In this document: piece by piece, positions 45,578 to 51,538 of the stretch
Numbering within the stretch: the first letter of the stretch is position 1
How the letters are laid out: the number at the start of each line of letters is the position of its first letter
NCBI GenBank assembly: GCA_024683955.1
Contig: JAIKXS010000032.1
Span: 1 to 51,538 of the forward strand
Length of the DNA stretch: 51,538 nt
From: Desulfovibrio sp.
GTDB lineage: Bacteria; Desulfobacterota; Desulfovibrionia; Desulfovibrionales; Desulfovibrionaceae
Reading direction: 5' to 3'
Notes under the pieces: generated by a model
Told to the model about the DNA's origin: nothing
The model's input: only the letters and a program-made list of their open reading frames with translations
Databases searched by the model: none
Made by a program: the position numbers and the translations under genes

Positions 45578-47116
45578 ATGAACAGCACGAATAGTAAGCC
45601 AAAGAAAAGAAACTATCGAAAAATTTCCTTTAAAACAAAATTGATTGCAGTTTTTAGTGTCAGTCTTTTAATATTTGCACTTATTTCTGGATATTTTAGT
45701 TACAAGATTTATTATGATAATGCAATTGAACAGAACAAAAAAATATCTTTAGCTACATCTGAACTAGTAGCACTAAATATAGATCCGGATCATATACAAC
45801 AATATATTGAACGTGGAGAAAGAGACGCAGAATATTTACGTGTACTATTTAATTTGTCAAAAATTAAGGACGCTATTGATAACGTAAAATATATCTATGT
45901 TTATAAAATTCTACCAGATGGATGTCATGTCGTTTTCGATTTGGATACCGAAACATTAGAAGGTGAAGAATCAGGAACAGTAATACCATTTGATGAAAGC
46001 TTTAAAAAATATATTCCTACACTTCTTAAAGGTGAAAAGATAGAGCCTCTGATTACAGATGACACATATGGATGGCTTCTTACAGCTTATACACCAATTT
46101 ATGATGCTGTCGGTAAATGTCAGGCGTATGCAGCTGTTGATATATCTATGGATTGGTTAAAAGTTGAAGTAAATGAATATTTAACAAAAATTATTGCCAT
46201 ATTTTTCATTGTATTTTTAATTCTTTTATTAGTGGTAATTATTATATCAAAATATAATTTCATCATTCCAATTAACAGCATGACTGATGCAACTAGTGAT
46301 TTTGTATATAATGATACATCTTCAATGGAAAAAAGTCTGGAGTATATAAAGAATATTAATATTCATACAGGTGATGAAATAGAAAATCTTTATATGTCTT
46401 TTACTAAAATGGCTTCTGATAGCGTCAAATATATAGAAGATATCAACCATAAAAATGAAGCCATTACAAAAATGCACAATGCGCTTATCACAACTCTTGC
46501 TGATATGGTTGAAAAACGCGATAAAAATACAGGAGAACATATCCGAAAAACAGCTGCATATACAAAAATTATCATGGATCAGCTGCGTATAAACAGTGAA
46601 TACAAAAAAGAAATAACGGACACTTTCTACAATAACGTCATAAATTCAGCGCCTCTCCATGACATCGGAAAAATCAATGTCCCTGACGCCATTCTGAACA
46701 AACCGGGGAAGCTGACCGACGACGAATTCACCCTGATGAAGTCGCACACGACGACAGGGGGTACCATCATATCCCATCTGATAGAAGTCGTACCCGAGTC
46801 AAGCTATCTTACGGAAGCTCAGAATCTTGCCACCTATCACCACGAGAAATGGAACGGTCGTGGATATCCCTCCGGTCTTGCCGGAACAGATATCCCTCTT
46901 TCTGCCCGCATCATGGCAGTTGCCGATGTCTTTGACGCCCTTGTCTCAAAGCGGAGCTACAAGGAAGGCATGCCCTATGAAAAAGCCTTTGCCATTATCA
47001 TGGAGGAACGCGGCTCTCATTTTGATCCGATAATTGTCGACGCGTTTTTTGCCGCGAAGGAAAAAGTTCTTGAGGTTGCCGACAAATTCAATAGTGCCTT
47101 CAATACACCGTTCTGA
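45578..47116 (+). CDS. Membrane HD-GYP sensor protein
   Basis: 512 residues. Basic N-terminus, membrane segment at 25-45 (LIAVFSVSLLIFALISGYF), a Cache-like extracytoplasmic domain (residues 46-200, with VKYIYVYKILPDG and AYAAVDISMDWL), a second membrane segment (IIAIFFIVFLILLLVVIIIS) and a HAMP-like linker. HD-GYP starts near 300: KNTGEHIRKTAAYTK, PLHDIGKINVPDAILNKP and HHEKWNGRGYPSGL. In the last motif the usual WDGxGYP has Asn instead of Asp, which may affect metal binding or specificity. The first two thirds of the gene are A+T-rich; from about 46630 it becomes GC-rich, in the middle of the HD domain. Confidence 0.9.
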   Translation: MNSTNSKPKKRNYRKISFKTKLIAVFSVSLLIFALISGYFSYKIYYDNAIEQNKKISLATSELVALNIDPDHIQQYIERGERDAEYLRVLFNLSKIKDAIDNVKYIYVYKILPDGCHVVFDLDTETLEGEESGTVIPFDESFKKYIPTLLKGEKIEPLITDDTYGWLLTAYTPIYDAVGKCQAYAAVDISMDWLKVEVNEYLTKIIAIFFIVFLILLLVVIIISKYNFIIPINSMTDATSDFVYNDTSSMEKSLEYIKNINIHTGDEIENLYMSFTKMASDSVKYIEDINHKNEAITKMHNALITTLADMVEKRDKNTGEHIRKTAAYTKIIMDQLRINSEYKKEITDTFYNNVINSAPLHDIGKINVPDAILNKPGKLTDDEFTLMKSHTTTGGTIISHLIEVVPESSYLTEAQNLATYHHEKWNGRGYPSGLAGTDIPLSARIMAVADVFDALVSKRSYKEGMPYEKAFAIIMEERGSHFDPIIVDAFFAAKEKVLEVADKFNSAFNTPF

Positions 47117-47429
47117 TATTCGTACGCGTAACCTGGCATGGATGTACGACGTCAACCTTCACCAAGGGGCTATCCTGCAACTCTTGCTTACGTATGAGGC
47201 CTTGATGTCTTTACCGTACTTTCTTCCGCCACAAATCCTGCAGTACTACATTACTTTTGCGGATAGCGCATTTCACCATCCGGAATGACGGTGTTTGAAA
47301 ACACTTCCCTTCCTTTCCTGGGGCTCTTCACTCAAGGCTTCTTCTGAGCGCCATTGCGGATATCACCCGCCGCATGCATATCAGAGAACACCGCTCCGAT
47401 CAAATGCTATGGCAGTTTGAGAAAGGTTG
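47117..47429. other. Intergenic region between convergent genes
   Basis: 313 bp; no gene, terminator or repeat that I can support. Confidence 0.4.
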
Positions 47430-48509
47430 CTATTCCTCTCCCAGAAACGGTTTTTTCCGGCCTGTCCCATCCACACCGAAACGTCTGTCTAGACCATGGT
47501 TATCCTTTGGACGGTCAAAGTATCCATCCCAGCTTATATTGGCCTTTCCCATTTCCAGGAGCTCTCCGACCGTACAGAAGCGATAGCCGGACTTTCTCAA
47601 AAGCGGCACAAGTTCTTTAACCAGGAGAGCGGTACCCGTCGGAACACGGTTGGCATGCAAAAGAAGAATAGAACCCGGCTTAATGCGGGACAGAAGTGCT
47701 TTCGCGGCACGGGCGGCCTCCTGTTGAGAACGCACGGGGCGTCCTTCAGCCGGGATGTCCCACTGGACGGTCCTCAGTCCCAGGTCTGCAATGATCTGCA
47801 GGGCTTCAACGGTGCAACGTCCATACGGAAGACGAAACAGGTGAGGAACCGCAGGCGAGGGGGGAAGCGTTTCGCCGCTTACTTTTGCGCTGTGCTGAAG
47901 GTCTTCACGCAGACGTTCATATTCAGCCTGGGTCCAGAGAATCTGGGCCTGCAGGCCTTTTTTTGTGAGCAGTGCCGCATTTCCATGACTCCACGCATGA
48001 TTTCCTATTTCAAAAAGGGGCGTACGCATGATCTGCTTGACCCGTTTTTCATGACTTCTCATCCATTTTCCCCCCATAAAGAGGGTGGCAGCACAGCCCT
48101 CTCTGTGGAGATATCCTAAAAGATCCATATCACAGCCTGTTGTTGACGTGTCCAGCTCACAAAGATCAAAGGTCAGGGCAAGCACCTTTTCACCCTTTTC
48201 CGGTGTGACATTGCGAATCAGACCACGCTCCTCCTGCGCAAGAGGAGGGAGAATGTGGACAGGCATCTTACGGTCAGCGGGCCTGCTGTCGTTGCGTATG
48301 GCACGTTTGGCGTCATAAGGGGCCGGCGACCATATTTCTTCATGTTTTTCTTGAGAAATTCCTCCTTCCTGAGAGATCTCCCGAGCACTGCAGAGTACCG
48401 CACCTGGTTGTACTGTGAGCAGTATGAACGCTGTGACACGAAAAAGGAGGTCATATATCCTTTTTTTTTCATGGCATTGCGGGGAGGTTTTTAGAGACGT
48501 AGTCGGCAT
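47430..48509 (-). CDS. Polysaccharide deacetylase (NodB-type), exported
   Basis: 359 residues. A hydrophobic stretch at about 24-44 (LFRVTAFILLTVQPGAVLCS) acts as signal or anchor. The NodB domain covers about 105-330: LALTFDLCELD in place of the usual TFDD, the metal-binding HAWSH in EIGNHAWSHG, LFRLPYGRCT, and the final LLLHANRVP. Members remove N- or O-acetyl groups from peptidoglycan or exopolysaccharides. The ATG at 48509 has AGGGAA upstream; a TTG 14 codons earlier is less likely. Confidence 0.88.
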   Translation of the reverse strand: MPTTSLKTSPQCHEKKRIYDLLFRVTAFILLTVQPGAVLCSAREISQEGGISQEKHEEIWSPAPYDAKRAIRNDSRPADRKMPVHILPPLAQEERGLIRNVTPEKGEKVLALTFDLCELDTSTTGCDMDLLGYLHREGCAATLFMGGKWMRSHEKRVKQIMRTPLFEIGNHAWSHGNAALLTKKGLQAQILWTQAEYERLREDLQHSAKVSGETLPPSPAVPHLFRLPYGRCTVEALQIIADLGLRTVQWDIPAEGRPVRSQQEAARAAKALLSRIKPGSILLLHANRVPTGTALLVKELVPLLRKSGYRFCTVGELLEMGKANISWDGYFDRPKDNHGLDRRFGVDGTGRKKPFLGEE

Positions 48510-48641
48510 TGCTTCCCTACCTGATAGTAAAAGGAGAATTGTGTAACGCAAAATAGAATGAAAAGAGGTGGTTATGATGCTAATGAAGACAGAGACAGGG
48601 AGATATGTTCAAAATCTTCATATTTTTTGACGGCCATCCCA

Positions 48642-48673
48642 TTGACGGAATACAAATGAGACTTATTGTATTC
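48642..48673 (+). promoter_or_regulatory. Promoter-like site with an 8-bp palindrome
   Basis: TTGACG (48642-48647), 17-18 bp, then a TTGTAT-like -10. GAATACAA (48648-48655) and TTGTATTC (48666-48673) are perfect inverted repeats that fill the spacer and -10, a typical operator position. The start of ridA is 330 bp further, so the transcript is uncertain. Confidence 0.35.
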
Positions 48674-48960
48674 TGGAACAAGGTATGTCTCAGAAAATTA
48701 CGAGGTATATTGCCAACCTAACGAAAAGGATTTTAGAACACAACCCGCTGTTTTTTGCGTAGCTCTGAACCGGAATGCGCACCATGCTGATGGTGGGCCA
48801 CCGGTCTCCATCCGGAAAGTTAACGGCCGCGGTTCTTCACATCCCGCCTTTGCGCACGAATTTCTATTCAAGACGCACATTTTTTGCTCTTTCTAACCTG
48901 GGAAGAAATCCCCTCTCGTACCCTCAGACCGGGTGCAGGGGGAGGACGTTCCGGCATTTC

Positions 48961-48985
48961 GCGATACCCCGTATCGCTAACTTTT
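48961..48985 (+). terminator. Hairpin with T-tract just upstream of ridA
   Basis: GCGATAC-CCC-GTATCGC, a perfect 7-bp stem with a 3-nt loop, is followed by TAACTTTTT and ends 18 bp before the ridA ATG. It could be an attenuator or the terminator of an upstream transcript. Confidence 0.5.
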
Positions 48986-49002
48986 TACGTTTGGATTCAT
49001 AA

Positions 49003-49380
49003 ATGAAAGAAATTATTTCAACAAAAGAAGCCCCGTCCGCTGTCGGACCGTATTCCCAGGCCGTAAAAGTCGGCAATACGGTCTATCTTTCTGGCCAGAT
49101 CGGTCTCGACCCCGCAGAGGGGAAGATTGTTGAGGGAGGCATTGCTGCGCAGACACGCCAGTGTCTCCGAAACATTGCAGCCATTCTTCGCAACCTTGGA
49201 ACCGATGCCGGCGCAGTTGTCAAGACTACCGTTTTCATAACGAACATTGCTGATTTCGCCATCGTTAACAAGGAATACGCGGAGTTCTTCACCCATGACT
49301 GCCCGGCGCGTTCGTGTGTTTCGGTACGCGACCTTCCCCTCGGAGCCCTTGTGGAAATAGAGGCGATTGTTGTTCTCTGA
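49003..49380 (+). CDS. ridA: RidA/YjgF-family enamine/imine deaminase
   Basis: 125 residues, the normal size. It begins KEIISTKEAPSAVGPYSQAV, has LSGQIGLDPAEGKIV, and ends with SCVSVRDLPLGALVEIEAIVVL, including the conserved Arg that binds carboxylates and the Pro-Leu-Gly. As a trimer it hydrolyses reactive 2-aminoacrylate released by PLP enzymes. No good Shine-Dalgarno; a hairpin sits just upstream. Confidence 0.95.
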   Translation: MKEIISTKEAPSAVGPYSQAVKVGNTVYLSGQIGLDPAEGKIVEGGIAAQTRQCLRNIAAILRNLGTDAGAVVKTTVFITNIADFAIVNKEYAEFFTHDCPARSCVSVRDLPLGALVEIEAIVVL

Positions 49381-49511
49381 GTGTGTTTTTGAAAACCTGA
49401 CGCGGCTTTGGGCACGTCAGCGCTTCACCGGAAATACTGAAGGCTCTTTCTCTGCAATGCTTGCACAGGGAGAGCCAGCAATACCGTTTGTACAATGAAG
49501 GAGAGAATCGT

Positions 49512-49883
49512 ATGAGTTCAACTCTTTTGGCTATTCCTTCCAATATGCCCGGAGGTTTGGATGCCGAACCTTCACAGCATTTTGGCCATTGTGAAATATT
49601 CACCCTTGTTACCATCGAAAACAATGCCATAAGCAAGGTTGAGACTCTTGACCCAATTCCTCATACAGAGGGGGGCTGCATGGCTGCGGTTCAGCACCTG
49701 CGTTCCCATAACGTTACGGCCCTTCTTTCCGGCGGCATGGGCATGCGTCCGCTTCAGGGCTTTAACGAGTTCGGTATCAACGTGTACCATCTTGCCGGAA
49801 CTGCAACTGTCGGCGATGCAGTCAAGGCGTTCATGGAAGGGAAATTGCCGCTCTTCAGCATGGACAATACATGTCGCCACTAA
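49512..49883 (+). CDS. NifX/NifB-type dinitrogenase cofactor family protein
   Basis: 123 residues, similar to the small MTH1175-type proteins of the NifX/NifB C-terminal family. SQHFGHCEIFTLVTIENN carries the conserved His-Phe-Gly, and LLSGGMGMRPLQGFNEFGI is the second signature. These bind iron-sulfur or molybdenum-iron cofactor precursors; in sulfate reducers several sit near MinD-like ATPases, none of which is here. AAGGAGAG before the ATG fixes the start. The terminator follows. Confidence 0.85.
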   Translation: MSSTLLAIPSNMPGGLDAEPSQHFGHCEIFTLVTIENNAISKVETLDPIPHTEGGCMAAVQHLRSHNVTALLSGGMGMRPLQGFNEFGINVYHLAGTATVGDAVKAFMEGKLPLFSMDNTCRH

Positions 49884-49956
49884 GTTCAATGTCGTGAATT
49901 CTGCTCATTGTGACCGTTTTCCAACGGGAAAATTGTCCAAAAAGCACACTACATAA

Positions 49957-49998
49957 AAGACCGCTTCCAGAGCATGCTCCGAAGTGGCCTTTTTTTTT
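49957..49998 (+). terminator. Intrinsic terminator after the NifX-like gene
   Basis: GACCGCTTC (49959-49967) pairs with GAAGTGGCC (49981-49989) with two wobble pairs; nine T residues follow. Confidence 0.8.
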
Positions 49999-50638
49999 GC
50001 CTCTTACGAAGCAATGGATCCATTTCATCCAAAGCTCATAGTGTATGACGCAAGAGGGGGGGGTATTTGAACGACGCAGATTTTAATTTGCATATCAAGC
50101 TCATGGACAATGTGGTGCTCCATGGGAGAGCGGAGTGATTTATAATAAGCAGTGATTCATCCCAGTCATTGGCCGGATATTTTTGGCGTATGCGTCCGCG
50201 GGATACACGGAATGTATCCCCGAATGCGCCCGGCACTGCTTTTAAGATTCAGATAAGGTTCCTATCTTCAATGACAGCGGCAGTGGCGGAAAAAAATTTC
50301 TGGCATGTTTTCGTTTAGCGTTGTCAGACGGCAGTACAGCGCAGGCCTTGCTGATGATCACCCTTACCCTTTGCCCTTTTTTACTGTGCTTCGGCAGAAG
50401 GAGTATGAAATAGTACTATGTTTGGCTTTAGCAAAAAAAGTTGTGAAAACTTTGGCACCCTATCCTGGAAGAAAGAAAAGGTGCACAAAAAAATCAGTTT
50501 TCATGGACGGAATATGCGTGAACGGGGCCGGCAATAGAACCTGGTGGGTGTTTTTGCATGTATTCCGAAGCAGAAAATAGTGTATTCTCTTTTTCTAAAT
50601 GAATTTTAGTTTATTATTATCTCTATTCTTCACTATAA

Positions 50639-50675
50639 AGTGACTATTAATGTATAAAAAAACATTATATTCACT
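50639..50675. repeat. Imperfect inverted repeat in A+T-rich DNA
   Basis: AGTGACTATTAATGT and ACATTATATTCACT are nearly complementary around ATAAAAAA. The motif TCACT also forms a small palindrome with AGTGA at 50630-50643. Possible regulator site; no promoter assigned. Confidence 0.35.
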
Positions 50676-51118
50676 GTATAATTTCGTATTCTATACAACT
50701 TTATAATTGATATAAAAAAATTATTTTCTGATAAAAGCAAAAAAGTACTATTACAATATCAAAAATGAAGAGTTTTTTTATTTATGAAATGGATATACGA
50801 TAAAACAGGAGAACGCTCAATGACAATTCATCGAATTAGACAGGCTGAGATAGAGCAACAAAAGTCATGACATCAATAAAGACGAGACAAAATGAAATAT
50901 ACGAATCAGGAAGACATCGGCCGAAAAAAGACAATCTTCGGCATTGCGTAATGTTTAATAGAGGTGTAGAATAAATTCCTTGGAAAAATCAAAATATTTC
51001 CGGTTCTAAAAATATTGTAAAGTAGATATATTACCCATTTAACGATTTTACTATATTCGTGTGTAGACGAAAAAACTATATAATAAAAATACAACGTAGA
51101 ATAATGGATTTTTTGCAT

Positions 51119-51538
51119 ATGAGATTTAAAAATATACGAAGCAAGCTCTTATTTCCTATATTTTCAATTCTTCTTATTTGTACTATTTCATGTGCATTTG
51201 TCATGAATTATACTGTGTCAGAACAACTCCAAAAAAATTCGATAAAAATGCTTGAAGTAGAGAATGAAATGCTATCAAAAGCAGTTCATTTAGCATGTTC
51301 AGGATTTATTGAAGAAATATCGAGTATATCATCCCTGCAACAGCTTGAACAACTAGCTGACAGTCAAAGTCAAATACCTGTTGACCGAGAAGAAATTGAA
51401 AAGAATATTGAAACTTCAAATAAATCGTTGAATAAAATTACAAAACTACACTCATTTTTTGCACAAATTAATATTGTATCTTTAAAAGGAGATATAATTT
51501 CGAGTAGCAATATCAACTCAATTGGAAGTATTAATGTC
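51119..51538 (+). CDS. Membrane sensor/chemoreceptor N-terminus, cut by the window end
   Basis: 140 codons are open to the right edge. RFKNIRSKLLFPIFSILLIC is a basic start plus membrane segment, followed by a charged helix (QLQKNSIKMLEVENEML) and the beginning of a dCache-like sensor, ending INIVSLKGDIISSSN, which resembles the first Cache strand pair with a Gly turn. Probably an MCP or another dCache receptor. An in-frame ATG five codons upstream (51104) is an alternative; neither has a strong Shine-Dalgarno. Very A+T-rich, like the sensor part of the HD-GYP gene at 45.6 kb. Confidence 0.65.
   Translation, partial: MRFKNIRSKLLFPIFSILLICTISCAFVMNYTVSEQLQKNSIKMLEVENEMLSKAVHLACSGFIEEISSISSLQQLEQLADSQSQIPVDREEIEKNIETSNKSLNKITKLHSFFAQINIVSLKGDIISSSNINSIGSINV

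Larger units (their letters stand above)
48510..49002. other. Divergent region upstream of ridA
   Basis: 493 bp. It holds a promoter-like site with an overlapping palindrome (48642-48673) and a hairpin just before ridA (48961-48985). A 76-codon frame at 48666-48896 shows no family features. Confidence 0.5.
49884..51103. other. Long non-coding stretch, A+T-rich second half
   Basis: About 1.2 kb. After the terminator at 49957-49998 there is normal-GC sequence with no credible gene (the longest plus-strand frame, 50305-50580, is Lys/Arg-rich and has no family resemblance). From 50580 the sequence is strongly A+T-rich and holds an imperfect inverted repeat at 50639-50675. Confidence 0.5.

Noticed and set aside
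50305-50580. 91-codon plus-strand frame in the long right-hand gap
   Set aside because: No ribosome-binding site, biased basic composition, no family resemblance.

Overview
The window looks like a chromosomal segment from a sulfate- or sulfite-respiring member of the Desulfovibrionaceae (Desulfobacterota). The main reasons are a complete HdrCBA-Flx electron-bifurcation operon of the type described in Desulfovibrio, a DapL-type lysine/peptidoglycan branch, AdhE and formate-THF ligase nearby, and the general gene style. The genus cannot be fixed from the sequence alone. Most of the window is moderately GC-rich and coding-dense, but several genes or gene parts are clearly A+T-rich (about 1-260, 1000-2070, 38.8-39.9, 42.3-42.8, 45.4-46.6 and 50.6-51.5 kb).

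Layout. 0-5.4 kb: the 3' end of an OmpA/MotB-like protein, an A+T-rich GT2 glycosyltransferase, a flagellin-like protein behind a sigma-28 type promoter, a 740-bp non-coding stretch, and a GT41 (SPINDLY/OGT-like) glycosyltransferase. 5.6-12.5 kb (minus strand): hdrC-hdrB-hdrA-(flxD+flxC fusion)-flxB-flxA with overlapping genes and a strong terminator. 13-22.2 kb (plus strand): uppP, dapF, dapL, adhE, fhs and a REC-HD-GYP response regulator. 22.5-35.9 kb (minus strand): an EF-G paralogue coupled to ksgA, an HU gene, rpsU (TTG start), mutS2, dnaG, rpoD, then a tail of envelope/secreted genes (nuclease, small membrane protein, WcbI-like protein, lipoprotein hydrolase). This is a macromolecular-synthesis cluster with mutS2 inserted between rpsU and dnaG. 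36.3-38.4 kb (plus): a secreted tandem Ada-type Cys-rich protein, a decayed sbcC fragment and a BON-LysM protein. 38.6-47.1 kb: a signalling region with a zinc-ribbon membrane protein, an HPt protein, a REC-degenerate GGDEF-EAL protein, a chemoreceptor with its own sigma-28 type promoter, and a membrane HD-GYP protein. 47.4-51.5 kb: a polysaccharide deacetylase, ridA, a NifX/NifB-like protein, a 1.2-kb non-coding A+T-rich stretch, and the start of another membrane sensor that runs off the window.

How it fits together. The Flx-Hdr complex, AdhE and Fhs point to fermentative and C1 metabolism linked to NADH, ferredoxin and a dithiol/disulfide couple. UppP, DapF and DapL feed peptidoglycan. The two sigma-28 type promoters (flagellin-like protein and chemoreceptor) tie parts of the window to a motility regulon, and the c-di-GMP enzymes (two HD-GYP, one EAL) with the HPt protein suggest control of the motile/sessile switch. 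The features most worth a second look are the flagellin-like protein between two glycosyltransferases, the fused FlxD-FlxC protein, the hairpin lying between the Shine-Dalgarno and the start codon of the EAL gene, and signalling genes whose composition changes abruptly at or near domain boundaries. I found no CRISPR array, tRNA, rRNA, insertion sequence or clear prophage.
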